A stretch of DNA of 64,000 bases from Flavobacterium sp. LMO8 (GTDB lineage Bacteria; Bacteroidota; Bacteroidia; Flavobacteriales; Flavobacteriaceae), in assembly GCF_009495755.1 (NCBI RefSeq), contig NZ_WIBJ01000028.1, forward strand, positions 230,227 through 294,226, written 5' to 3'. A model generated the notes under the pieces. That model was not told the DNA's origin, ran no database searches, and worked only from the letters and a program-made list of their open reading frames with translations. The position numbers were made by a program, and so were the translations under genes. Shown here in pieces: positions 18,125-27,020 of the stretch (position 1 is its first letter; every line of letters starts with the position of its first letter).

Positions 18125-19030
18125 ATGGCAATAACAAATCAATATTTAGAACAATTAGAAAACGAAGCGATTTATATCCTTAGAGAAACTGCGGCGCAAT
18201 TTGAAAAACCAGCATTACTATTTTCCGGAGGTAAAGATTCCATTGTTTTGGTGCACTTAGCATTAAAAGCATTTCGACCAGGAAAATTTCCGTTTCCTTT
18301 AGTGCATATTGATACCGGACATAATTTTCCTGAAGCAATTGAATTTAGAGATTACTTAGCTAATAAAATTGGTGAAAAACTAATTGTTGCTTCGGTAGAA
18401 GATAGTATTAAAAAATACAATTTACAAGAAACGGTAGGTCGTTTTCCATCTAGAAATGCATTACAAACCTATGCTCTTTTGGATGCGATTGAAGAAAATC
18501 AATTTGATGCTTGTATAGGTGGAGCAAGAAGAGATGAAGAAAAAGCAAGAGCCAAAGAACGCATTTTTTCGGTTAGGGATGATTTTGGACAATGGGATCC
18601 AAAATTACAGCGCCCCGAATTATGGGATATTTTAAACGGAAAAGTGCAAAAAGGACATAATGTTCGGGTTTTTCCAATAAGTAATTGGACTGAATTAGAT
18701 GTTTGGAATTACATTCAAAAATATAACATTGAATTACCAAGTTTATACTTTGCACATGATAGAGAATGTATTGTTCATCAAGATAAATTGGTAGCAACAT
18801 CCAAATTTATTCAACCTTTAGAAGATGATGAAGTGGTAATTGAAAAAGTACGATACAGAACGGTTGGTGATATGACATGTACGGCAGCAGTTCCTTCCGA
18901 AGCAGCAACTATTCAAGACATTATTGATGATATTATTCAAACTAGAATAAGTGAAAGAGGACAAACTCGTTTAGATGATCAACTCTCAGAAGCAGCCATG
19001 GAAGACAGAAAAAAACAAGGATATTTTTAA
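18125..19030 (+). CDS. cysD: Sulfate adenylyltransferase subunit 2
   Basis: PP-loop ATP pyrophosphatase subunit of ATP sulfurylase, forming APS from sulfate and ATP. The PP motif is FSGGKDSIVLVHL (about residues 31-43). GGARRDEEKARAKERIFSVRD (about 130-150) and the C-terminal SERGQTRLDDQ and KKQGYF are hallmarks of CysD. It works as a heterodimer with the GTPase CysN encoded 18 bp downstream. The length (301 aa) is normal. Confidence 0.96.
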   Translation: MAITNQYLEQLENEAIYILRETAAQFEKPALLFSGGKDSIVLVHLALKAFRPGKFPFPLVHIDTGHNFPEAIEFRDYLANKIGEKLIVASVEDSIKKYNLQETVGRFPSRNALQTYALLDAIEENQFDACIGGARRDEEKARAKERIFSVRDDFGQWDPKLQRPELWDILNGKVQKGHNVRVFPISNWTELDVWNYIQKYNIELPSLYFAHDRECIVHQDKLVATSKFIQPLEDDEVVIEKVRYRTVGDMTCTAAVPSEAATIQDIIDDIIQTRISERGQTRLDDQLSEAAMEDRKKQGYF

Positions 19031-19048
19031 ACTTGAAACAAAAAACAC

Positions 19049-20287
19049 ATGAACACATTAAGATTTATAACAGCAGGAAATGTAGACGATGGCAAAAGTA
19101 CTTTAATCGGACGTCTTTTATATGATTCTGATAGTATTCATACGGATCAATTAGGGGTTTTACAAAAACAAACGAAACAAGAAGGTGTTGATATCGATTT
19201 GTCATTAATCACCGATGGACTTCGTGCCGAACGTGAACAAGGGATTACAATTGACGTGGCTTACAAATACTTTTCTACTAAAAAGAGAAAATTCATTATA
19301 GCGGATGCTCCAGGACATGAACAATACACGAGAAATATGATTACGGGAGCTTCCAATTCTGATTTGATTATTATTCTTGTCGATGCTAGAAAAGGGATTA
19401 CAGAACAAACCAAGCGACATGCAAGTATTGGCTCGTTAATGGGACTTAAGAAAGTAATTATTGCAGTGAATAAAATTGATTTACTAAACTACTCTGAAGC
19501 GGTTTTCAATCAAATTAAAGCTGATTTTGAGGCTATTAAATCAGAATTAAATTATAACGAAATTAGTTACATACCAGTGAGTGCTTTGGTTGGAGATAAT
19601 ATCGTAACAAAATCTGAAAATACGTCTTGGTACCAAGGAAAAGCATTGTTAGAAACATTAGAAGATATAGAAATTGAAACAACATTAAATCTAGAATCTC
19701 GTTTTCAGGTGCAATGGGTCATTCGTCCAAAAGATGAAGTAAATCACGATTATCGAGGTTATGCTGGTTTAGTTTTAAGCGGAAGTTACAAAGTAGGTGA
19801 TGAGATAACCATTTTACCCGCAAGAATAACAACTAAAATTGTAAAAATCGAAAACAATTTAGAAACAATCAATGTAGCAAAAGCAGGAGATAACGTGGTG
19901 TTGCATTTTGATAATAATATTGATGTCAGCCGAGGAGATACAATTGTATTATCAAATCAATTACCACCTGAATCCAATCAAATTAATACTTGGATTTCTT
20001 GGTTAGATAATGCCCAACTTCAATTAGGGAAAACCTATTTGCTACAGCATCGATTTAAAAATGTAAGAGTAAAAATTCAATCGATAAATCAAAAATGGAA
20101 TATTAATGAATGGCAATTCACACCAACAGAAGAAATCAAATTAAACGATATTGCTCAGATAACTTTAAAAACTAATCAACCCTTGTTTTTTGATGCTTTT
20201 GATAAAAATGCAAAATCTGGAAATGCTATTCTAATTGATGAAACCACATTTAATACGGTGGGCGCTTTAATGTTTTTAGAAAATTAA
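19049..20287 (+). CDS. cysN: Sulfate adenylyltransferase subunit 1 (GTPase)
   Basis: EF-Tu-like GTPase whose GTP hydrolysis drives APS synthesis by CysD. G1 is GNVDDGKST (about 10-18), G3 DAPGHEQYTRN (about 90), G4 NKIDLL (about 143) and G5 SALVGDN. Domains II and III follow the GTPase. At 412 aa it is the CysN-only form without a fused APS kinase (CysC), in agreement with an APS-type CysH. Confidence 0.96.
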   Translation: MNTLRFITAGNVDDGKSTLIGRLLYDSDSIHTDQLGVLQKQTKQEGVDIDLSLITDGLRAEREQGITIDVAYKYFSTKKRKFIIADAPGHEQYTRNMITGASNSDLIIILVDARKGITEQTKRHASIGSLMGLKKVIIAVNKIDLLNYSEAVFNQIKADFEAIKSELNYNEISYIPVSALVGDNIVTKSENTSWYQGKALLETLEDIEIETTLNLESRFQVQWVIRPKDEVNHDYRGYAGLVLSGSYKVGDEITILPARITTKIVKIENNLETINVAKAGDNVVLHFDNNIDVSRGDTIVLSNQLPPESNQINTWISWLDNAQLQLGKTYLLQHRFKNVRVKIQSINQKWNINEWQFTPTEEIKLNDIAQITLKTNQPLFFDAFDKNAKSGNAILIDETTFNTVGALMFLEN

Positions 20288-20293
20288 AAGAAT

Positions 20294-21121
20294 ATGAATC
20301 AATCCAATTTCAATTGCGAACTGTTATTCCAAAGAAATTTAAAAGAAAAGCGAAACTTTCTTGATAAAACCAAAGCAGAAAATTGGTTGGAAAATCTATT
20401 TGCATGGTTGTTTTGCACACAAGAAGAATGTTTGGACTATGACACGTTTCAAGAAAAGGAATTGATTTTAAGAAATGAGTTACAAACATTGTTAAAGCAA
20501 TCAGAAGTTGTTTCGGAAATAGATTTTACAAATAGATTTTACGAGAGTTTAGTTGCAATTCATTCCGATTTGTTGTCCGATTTAGAAGCAATTTTAGATT
20601 TTGATCCAGCTGCAAAATCAAGAGCCGAAGTGCTTCTAGCTTATCCTGGTTTTTTTGCCATTTTCGTTTATCGAATTGCAAATAATTTATGGGTGCATAA
20701 AGTGAATATTTTGCCAAGAGTACTTTCAGAATTGGCACACAGTAAAACAGGTATTGATATTCATCCTGGAGCCAATATTGGAAAGTGTTTCTTTATCGAT
20801 CATGGAACTGGAATTGTAATTGGTGAGACAGCAAAAATAGGAAGCAATGTTAAAATTTATCAAGGTGTAACACTTGGAGCATTAAGTGTTAGTAAAGAGA
20901 AAGCAAAAGAAAAAAGACATCCTACGATTGAAGATGATGTAATAATTTATGCCAATGCCACAATTTTAGGAGGAAATACAACTATTGGAAAAGGAGCCAT
21001 AATTGGCGGAAATGTATGGATAACCGAATCCATTCCTGCACAGTCGCTAGTGTATCATAAAAGTGAAATCATCGTGAAAACAAAAATAGAGTACAACAAC
21101 ATTATCGATTTTAGTATTTAA
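20294..21121 (+). CDS. cysE: Serine O-acetyltransferase
   Basis: Acetylates serine for cysteine synthesis. The N-terminal helical half (about 1-145) precedes a left-handed beta-helix of hexapeptide repeats ([23 protein letters not shown]..., [31 protein letters not shown]). His residues in FIDHGTG and the DIHPGA segment are the active-site region. It belongs to the EpsC/CysE group and sits 6 bp after cysN and 19 bp before the cysteine synthase gene, its enzymatic partner. The far C-terminal tail ([15 protein letters not shown]) could contact the synthase, by analogy with the Cys synthase complex. Confidence 0.92.
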   Translation: MNQSNFNCELLFQRNLKEKRNFLDKTKAENWLENLFAWLFCTQEECLDYDTFQEKELILRNELQTLLKQSEVVSEIDFTNRFYESLVAIHSDLLSDLEAILDFDPAAKSRAEVLLAYPGFFAIFVYRIANNLWVHKVNILPRVLSELAHSKTGIDIHPGANIGKCFFIDHGTGIVIGETAKIGSNVKIYQGVTLGALSVSKEKAKEKRHPTIEDDVIIYANATILGGNTTIGKGAIIGGNVWITESIPAQSLVYHKSEIIVKTKIEYNNIIDFSI

Positions 21122-21140
21122 AAAAATAAAACTTAGTAAG

Positions 21141-22052
21141 ATGAAAGTAAATAATATCTTAGAAACCATTGGAAATACACCAGTTGTAAAAATAAATAAG
21201 CTTTTCGGAGCTAATAAAAATGTATTTATAAAATTAGAACGCACGAATCCAGGAAACAGTATAAAGGACAGAATTGCCTTAGCAATGATTGAAGATGCTG
21301 AAGCAAAAGGATTACTAAATTCAAACAGCGTGATTATTGAACCAACTTCTGGAAACACCGGAATTGGATTGGCATTAGTAGCAGCTGTGAAAGGCTATAA
21401 AGTAATTTTAGTAATGCCCGAATCGATGAGTGTAGAACGTAGAAAATTAATGGAGATTTACGGTGCCGAATTCGATTTAACACCTCGTGAAAAAGGTATG
21501 AAAGGTGCCATTGAAAGAGCTGCGGAATTAGTTTCTCAAACACCAAATGCATGGTCGCCTTCACAGTTTAAAAATCCAGCAAATGTTGAAGTGCATCAAA
21601 AAACAACTGCTCAAGAAATTTTAGCCGATTTTCCAAATGGATTAGATTATATTATTACTGGTGTAGGAACTGGTGGGCATATTTCTGGAGTAGCTGCAGT
21701 TGTTAAGGCTAAATTTCCAAATGTAAAAGTAATTGCAGTGGAACCAGAATTATCACCGGTTTTGAGTGGAGGAAGTCCTTCACCACATCCGCTTCAAGGA
21801 ATTGGTGCTGGATTTATTCCCGAAAATTATCACGGAAATTTAATCGATGAGGTGATTCAAGTTTCAAAAGAAGAATCCTTCGAATACACCAGAAATATTG
21901 CCAAACAAGAAGGGATTTTAGTAGGAATTTCCACAGGAGCATCTCTGGCAGCAGTAGCAAAAAAAGTAGCCTCATTACCTGATGATGCTGTAGTGTTAAC
22001 CTTTAATTACGATACCGGAGAACGATATCTTTCCATAGAAGGATTGTTCTAA
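21141..22052 (+). CDS. cysM: Cysteine synthase (O-acetylserine sulfhydrylase)
   Basis: PLP enzyme converting O-acetylserine and sulfide to cysteine. The PLP lysine is Lys42 in GNSIKDR; the substrate loop PTSGNTGIG (about 69-77) and the phosphate-binding [10 protein letters not shown] (about 175) are conserved. At 303 aa it is in the CysK/CysM range. CysM is used because of overall resemblance to the Bacteroidetes copies, but CysK is equally possible. It completes the route from sulfate to Cys together with upstream and downstream genes. Confidence 0.92.
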   Translation: MKVNNILETIGNTPVVKINKLFGANKNVFIKLERTNPGNSIKDRIALAMIEDAEAKGLLNSNSVIIEPTSGNTGIGLALVAAVKGYKVILVMPESMSVERRKLMEIYGAEFDLTPREKGMKGAIERAAELVSQTPNAWSPSQFKNPANVEVHQKTTAQEILADFPNGLDYIITGVGTGGHISGVAAVVKAKFPNVKVIAVEPELSPVLSGGSPSPHPLQGIGAGFIPENYHGNLIDEVIQVSKEESFEYTRNIAKQEGILVGISTGASLAAVAKKVASLPDDAVVLTFNYDTGERYLSIEGLF

Positions 22053-22134
22053 AAATCAGTAATTTATTGTAGAGATTTCACTCCGATTTAAACACGGAGG
22101 AGCCATTTCTATGCCTAATTTCAAAAAAAATACA

Positions 22135-22953
22135 ATGATACAAATAGCAAAAAAAGGAAAGGTGATTTTAGCAGGAGCAGGTCCAGGGGATCCCGATTTA
22201 ATAAGTCTGAAAGCACTAAAATATTTGCAAACAGCAGATGTAGTTTTAACCGATAGATTGGTTTCGCCTGAATTAATTGAAGAGTATGCGCGCAAAGATG
22301 CGGAAGTAATTTATGTTGGCAAACAATGCTCTAAAGGAATTTGGACACCTCAAAAAGATATTAACGAACTTATTGTTGAGTTTGCATTGCAAGATAAACT
22401 AGTGTTAAGGTTAAAAGGAGGTGATGCTACTCTCTTTTCTAATGTATTAGATGAATTACATGCAGTGAAAAGCAATAATATTCCGTATGAAATTATCCCG
22501 GGAATTTCAGCTGCTTTTGGTGCGGCTTCTTACACAGGAATTCCTTTAACAGCTAGAGAATATTCAAGAGGAGTGCGTTTTTTAACCTTGTATGATTTAA
22601 GCACCGTGAAGCAAAATCAATGGCAAGATTGGGCAACAACAGAAGATACTTTGGTTTTTTATATGAGCGGTCAACGATTAGATGTGCTGACAAAACAGCT
22701 TTTAAATTTCGGAATTGATACATCCAAAGGAATTGCTGTAGTGCAACAAGCAACAACTCCAAATCAAAAAACAAGTGTGTTTTCTTTTGAAGAAATACAA
22801 AGTAAATCTTTACCAGAATTCGAGTATGTTCCCACTTTATTAATCATCGGTAAAGTAGTGAATTTGCATCATGATTTTGCTTGGTTTGCCGAGAAAAATT
22901 CATCTGAATCCTATTTCGATAATCATAAAAATATTTACCAAAATGCTATCTGA
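22135..22953 (+). CDS. cobA: Uroporphyrinogen-III C-methyltransferase (siroheme synthesis)
   Basis: SAM-dependent methyltransferase making precorrin-2, the first step toward the siroheme of sulfite reductase. GAGPGDPDLIS near the N-terminus and the LRLKGGD and IPGISAA motifs are diagnostic of the tetrapyrrole methylase family; YVGKQCSKG is the SUMT-specific segment. ATG 22135 places the first strand 9 residues in, as in relatives; an in-frame ATG at 22111 preceded by GGAGG is an alternative. The end overlaps the next gene by 11 bp. The remaining siroheme steps are covered by the fused gene at 27021. Confidence 0.93.
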   Translation: MIQIAKKGKVILAGAGPGDPDLISLKALKYLQTADVVLTDRLVSPELIEEYARKDAEVIYVGKQCSKGIWTPQKDINELIVEFALQDKLVLRLKGGDATLFSNVLDELHAVKSNNIPYEIIPGISAAFGAASYTGIPLTAREYSRGVRFLTLYDLSTVKQNQWQDWATTEDTLVFYMSGQRLDVLTKQLLNFGIDTSKGIAVVQQATTPNQKTSVFSFEEIQSKSLPEFEYVPTLLIIGKVVNLHHDFAWFAEKNSSESYFDNHKNIYQNAI

Positions 22954-24604
22954 AACTAAACTATCACTATTACAACAATTGGTGCAAAGTGCATCAACAG
23001 AAGAAATTATTTGGACAAAAGGCTATTTAGCTGGGTTTTTAGATAAAAATCTGATTAAAAATGCGGTTCCAACTATTGAAAACCCAATTGCAGTTACTGT
23101 AAAACCGTTAATTATTTACGGAACTGAAACAGGAAATTCTAAAAAAGTAGCTTCTAGTTTATTAGCGAATTTCAAAAAGAATAAAATTCAAGCTAAAGCG
23201 ATTGATGTGTTCCAATTTGATATTAACAAACTTGAGAAAGAAACTCTAGTGTTGTTTGTCATGAGTACGCAAGGTGAAGGCGAATTTCCTCAGAATGCCG
23301 TTGCGTTTTATGAGAATTTAAAAGCTACAAATGCGAATTTAAGCAAAGTTTCTTTCGCTGTTTTAGGACTTGGAGATTCTTCTTATCCGCTATTTTGTAA
23401 TGCAGGGGTTTTGTTAGATGAAGTTTTAACAGATAAAGGAGCAAATCGTTTATTACCCTTGGTAAAAGCGGATGTTGATTTTGCTGAAACGGTTTCAATT
23501 TGGGAATCAGATTTACAAAAAGTGCTTCAAAATTTTGGTTCAAATGTTACGAATGAAGTCAAACCAACAAGTTCAATAGTTTCTTCTGGAAAGAAAAATT
23601 ATTCAGGAAAAATTAGTCACAAGGTGGTGTTGAATGATACAGGTTCAAACAAAGAAACCTATCATATCGAAATTGAATCGGATGACGAAATTAGTTATGA
23701 ACCTGGCGATGCTTTGGGAATTGTTCCGAAAAATAAAGAAGAAGAAATCAAAGCAATTGCAACGTATTTTAATGAAGAAAATTATTCAATTCTTGCGGAT
23801 AAAAATATTCGAGGTTTGTCTAAAAAATCACTAGAAGCTTTTTCAAAGTTGTTTGAAATTGAAATCAATGAAGAGAAAGCTAATTTGTTAGATGTGATTC
23901 ATAAATACCAACCTAAAAAAGTAAAATTAGATGAGGTGACTGCTTTGCTTTTGCCAATTGCACCAAGATTGTATTCCATTTCTTCGTCTTCGGAAGCGCA
24001 TGACGGACAAGTACATTTAACTGTAAATCTGAATAAATTTAAAGTAGATGAGGAAATAAAATCGGGTTTAGCATCAGAGTTTTTAGCCGATTTCCCTATA
24101 GATGAATCACTAGAATTCTACATTCATAAAAATCAAAATTTCCGACTGCCAAGTGAAGAAACGGATATTATTATGATTGGTCCAGGAACTGGAATTGCAC
24201 CCTTTAGAAGTTTTTTAGCAGAAAGAGATGTTGTTGGTGCAGAAGGAAAAAACTGGTTATTTTTCGGTGAACAACATTTTGTTTACGATTTTTATTATCA
24301 AACCGAAATTCAAGAATGGCTAACCACAGGTGTGCTGACCAAATTAGATACAGCTTTTTCTCGCGACCAAGAACGCAAAATTTATGTACAAGACAGAATT
24401 CGTGAAAAAGCAACAGAATTTAATTCTTGGTTAGAAAACGGAGCAAGCATTTACATCTGCGGTCAAAAAAATCCAATGAGTCAAGATGTGGAACAAGCTA
24501 TTGTTGCCGTAATTGCTCAAGAGAGAAATATCTCAGAAGAACAAGCCAAACAAATTTTAGAAGACTTAGAAAATCAAGGAAAATATCAAAAAGACGTGTA
24601 TTAA
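22943..24604 (+). CDS. cysJ: Sulfite reductase flavoprotein subunit (diflavin reductase)
   Basis: Delivers NADPH electrons to the sulfite reductase hemoprotein. Domain order: ~50-residue helical N-terminus, flavodoxin domain (YGTETGNSKKVA, about 65-200), FAD-binding domain with RLYSISSS (about 345), and NADPH domain with GPGTGIAPFRSF (about 415) and the terminal KYQKDVY. The ATG at 22943 overlaps the cobA stop by 11 bp; the longer reading to 22871 lies within cobA. The diflavin layout is shared with CysJ and cytochrome P450 reductase, but the neighbouring cysI fixes the role. Confidence 0.94.
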   Translation: MLSETKLSLLQQLVQSASTEEIIWTKGYLAGFLDKNLIKNAVPTIENPIAVTVKPLIIYGTETGNSKKVASSLLANFKKNKIQAKAIDVFQFDINKLEKETLVLFVMSTQGEGEFPQNAVAFYENLKATNANLSKVSFAVLGLGDSSYPLFCNAGVLLDEVLTDKGANRLLPLVKADVDFAETVSIWESDLQKVLQNFGSNVTNEVKPTSSIVSSGKKNYSGKISHKVVLNDTGSNKETYHIEIESDDEISYEPGDALGIVPKNKEEEIKAIATYFNEENYSILADKNIRGLSKKSLEAFSKLFEIEINEEKANLLDVIHKYQPKKVKLDEVTALLLPIAPRLYSISSSSEAHDGQVHLTVNLNKFKVDEEIKSGLASEFLADFPIDESLEFYIHKNQNFRLPSEETDIIMIGPGTGIAPFRSFLAERDVVGAEGKNWLFFGEQHFVYDFYYQTEIQEWLTTGVLTKLDTAFSRDQERKIYVQDRIREKATEFNSWLENGASIYICGQKNPMSQDVEQAIVAVIAQERNISEEQAKQILEDLENQGKYQKDVY

Positions 24605-24631
24605 ATAGCAATATGCCTAAAGCAAAATAAA

Positions 24632-26278
24632 ATGAGCGAAAAATTATCAGCAGTAGAATATATCAAGACCAAAAGTGATGGTCTTAGAGGAACTTTAAAA
24701 GAAAGTATCGATTTAGACAATCATACAGGAAATGTACGACCAGACGACGAAACTTTAGTGAAGTTTCACGGTATGTACGTGCAAGACGACCGTGACCGAA
24801 GAGCAGAAAGAGCGGCCAAAAAACTAGATAAATTGTATTCATTTATGATTCGTTTAAGAATTTCAGGCGGCGTAATTTCTGCAGAACAATGGTTAGCCAC
24901 TCATGAAATTTCGGAACAATTCGGAACGGGAACGTTGAAAATTACGACAAGGCAAACGGTACAATTACACGGTTTGTTAAAACATCAATTAAGACCAACG
25001 ATTCAAGCTTTCAATACCGCAAAATTGGATTCAATTGCTGCTTGTGGCGATGTCAACAGAAATGTAATTGTGAGTTCGCATCCGCAAATTTCTCCAATAC
25101 ATCAACAGATTTACGAATATGCAGATAAAATCTCGACGTTATTATTGCCAAAAACGCAATCATATTATGAGGTTTTTATCGATGGTGAAAAAATTTATGA
25201 ACGTTCTGCAGAAGCCGATCCGTTGTATGAAGATAGATATTTACCAAGAAAATTTAAAATTGCTATTGCTATTCCGCCTAGCAATGATGTAGATGTTTTT
25301 GCAAATGATATTGGATTAATTGCTGTAATTGAAAATGATGTATTAAAAGGATTCAATATTGCAATCGGTGGTGGATTAGCTACAACACATGGAAATCCGA
25401 ATACATATGCGCGCTTGGGAAGTATTATTGGGTTTGCCGATACGGAAGAAAAAACATTGAAAGCGGTTTACGAGATTTTAACAGTACAACGAGATTTTGG
25501 AAATCGCGTGGATAGAAAATTGTCTCGACTAAAATATACAGTTGATAAATTAACGGTAGAAGGATTTAAAAAAGAATTAGAAAGTAGAATCGGATTTGAT
25601 TTGTTGCCAGCGCAACCATTTAAATTTTCCGAAAGAAATGATCGTTTCGGTTGGGAACAAAATCATCAAGGTAAATGGTTTTATACATTGTTTGTAGAGC
25701 ATGGAGTAGTGAAGTCTTATCAAAAGCAATTTTTATATGAATTAGCACAATTAAAAATTTCAAACTTTATTTTTTCGGGTAATCAAAACCTAATTTTAGG
25801 AGAAATCAGTAATGACGATAAGTCAAAAGTTGAAGCTTTATTGGTTGCTCACGATATTGAAAAACAAGTAAGCGCACTTCGAAAAAGTTCGATGGCTTGT
25901 GTGGCTCTACCAACATGTCCGTTAGCCTTGGCAGAAGCGCAACGCTATTTGCCAGAATTAGTGACTAAAATTGAACCTTTATTAGAAAAACATGGTTTAA
26001 CTGAGGATGAAATTTCAATACGAATGACAGGTTGTCCAAACGGTTGTGGTCGTCCTTATGTAGCAGAGCTTGGATTTATAGGAACGGGACCAGGACAATA
26101 TAATTTTATGTTGGGAGGCGATAGATATGGAGAAAGATTGAACTTTTTATACAAAGAAAAACAAACAGAAAGTCAAATTTTAGAAGAAGTTGATAGCTTG
26201 TTTTCAAATTATGTAGCTAACAAATTAATTGATGAAACATTTGGAGATTTTGCTTTTAGAATCTTTTTTAAAGATTAA
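24632..26278 (+). CDS. cysI: Sulfite reductase hemoprotein subunit
   Basis: Siroheme and [4Fe-4S] enzyme reducing sulfite to sulfide. The two ferredoxin-like halves are visible, with substrate-binding arginines in TTRQTVQLHG (about 108). The cluster/siroheme ligands are in CVALPTC (about 427-433) and MTGCPNGCGRPY (about 466-477). At 548 aa it has normal length. The final 47 bp are overlapped by the next gene in another frame. It depends on the siroheme genes encoded in the same operon. Confidence 0.95.
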   Translation: MSEKLSAVEYIKTKSDGLRGTLKESIDLDNHTGNVRPDDETLVKFHGMYVQDDRDRRAERAAKKLDKLYSFMIRLRISGGVISAEQWLATHEISEQFGTGTLKITTRQTVQLHGLLKHQLRPTIQAFNTAKLDSIAACGDVNRNVIVSSHPQISPIHQQIYEYADKISTLLLPKTQSYYEVFIDGEKIYERSAEADPLYEDRYLPRKFKIAIAIPPSNDVDVFANDIGLIAVIENDVLKGFNIAIGGGLATTHGNPNTYARLGSIIGFADTEEKTLKAVYEILTVQRDFGNRVDRKLSRLKYTVDKLTVEGFKKELESRIGFDLLPAQPFKFSERNDRFGWEQNHQGKWFYTLFVEHGVVKSYQKQFLYELAQLKISNFIFSGNQNLILGEISNDDKSKVEALLVAHDIEKQVSALRKSSMACVALPTCPLALAEAQRYLPELVTKIEPLLEKHGLTEDEISIRMTGCPNGCGRPYVAELGFIGTGPGQYNFMLGGDRYGERLNFLYKEKQTESQILEEVDSLFSNYVANKLIDETFGDFAFRIFFKD

Positions 26279-27008
26279 AAACCATTTAAAAGTAGCATTG
26301 GTTTTATCGGTGCTGCTTTTTCAAAATAGTTATGGTCAGAAAAAGATACAACATCAAAAATTGATTTGGTACGGCTATTATAATACGCTGCAATTGAGTC
26401 CAAATTGGAAGCTCCATTCAGAAATCCAAGAGCGTCATTTTATTAATCCAGTGGCACAACATCAATTGGTTTTTAGAGCTAATATCGAAAGGAGACTAGT
26501 AAATAATTGGTCGACATTAATAGGAATGACTTTGTTTTTACAAAGTCCACAAAATCCAAATTCTAAATCAAATTTAATGGTTCCAGAACTTCGGCCAAGT
26601 GTTGGTTTTGTAAATTTTGAAAGTTTTGGTTTATTAAAAATGAACCACAAATATCAGTTGGAAGTCCGCTTTTTTCACAATCAAGTAAATGGAGAATTGA
26701 CTTCGGGATATGCTTTTTCAAATTTTCGTTTCCGATATCAATTGGGTTTCGATTATCCATTGCTAAGAGTTGATGAATCAGATAAAATTATACTAAAAAT
26801 AAAAGATGAAGTAATGTTAAACATTGGGAATCAAATAGTAAAAAACACCTTTGATCAAAACCGGATTTATTTGGGTTTGAATTATGTAGTTACTCCAAAT
26901 TTAGCTTTTGAAGTGGGTTATATGAATTGGTTTCAGCAACAAAAAAGCGGAACGGATTATTATGATAGAAACATAATTCGATTTTCAATTTTTCACTTCA
27001 TTTCTTAA
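26232..27008 (+). CDS. DUF2490-like outer-membrane protein in the cys operon
   Basis: 258 aa. The first usable ATG (26232) gives a long n-region followed by a hydrophobic core (VALVLSVLLFQ) and a cleavage-like YGQ|KK. The mature part consists of alternating strands with conserved-looking QKLIWYGYYNTLQLSPNWKL and SEIQERHF and ends in an aromatic strand (IIRFSIFHFIS), as expected for a small outer-membrane barrel of the DUF2490 type. It overlaps cysI by 47 bp, and no alternative Met occurs before the hydrophobic core. A role in sulfur compound export or uptake is suggested by position only. Confidence 0.75.
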   Translation: MKHLEILLLESFLKIKNHLKVALVLSVLLFQNSYGQKKIQHQKLIWYGYYNTLQLSPNWKLHSEIQERHFINPVAQHQLVFRANIERRLVNNWSTLIGMTLFLQSPQNPNSKSNLMVPELRPSVGFVNFESFGLLKMNHKYQLEVRFFHNQVNGELTSGYAFSNFRFRYQLGFDYPLLRVDESDKIILKIKDEVMLNIGNQIVKNTFDQNRIYLGLNYVVTPNLAFEVGYMNWFQQQKSGTDYYDRNIIRFSIFHFIS

Positions 27009-27020
27009 ACAGAACTAATT

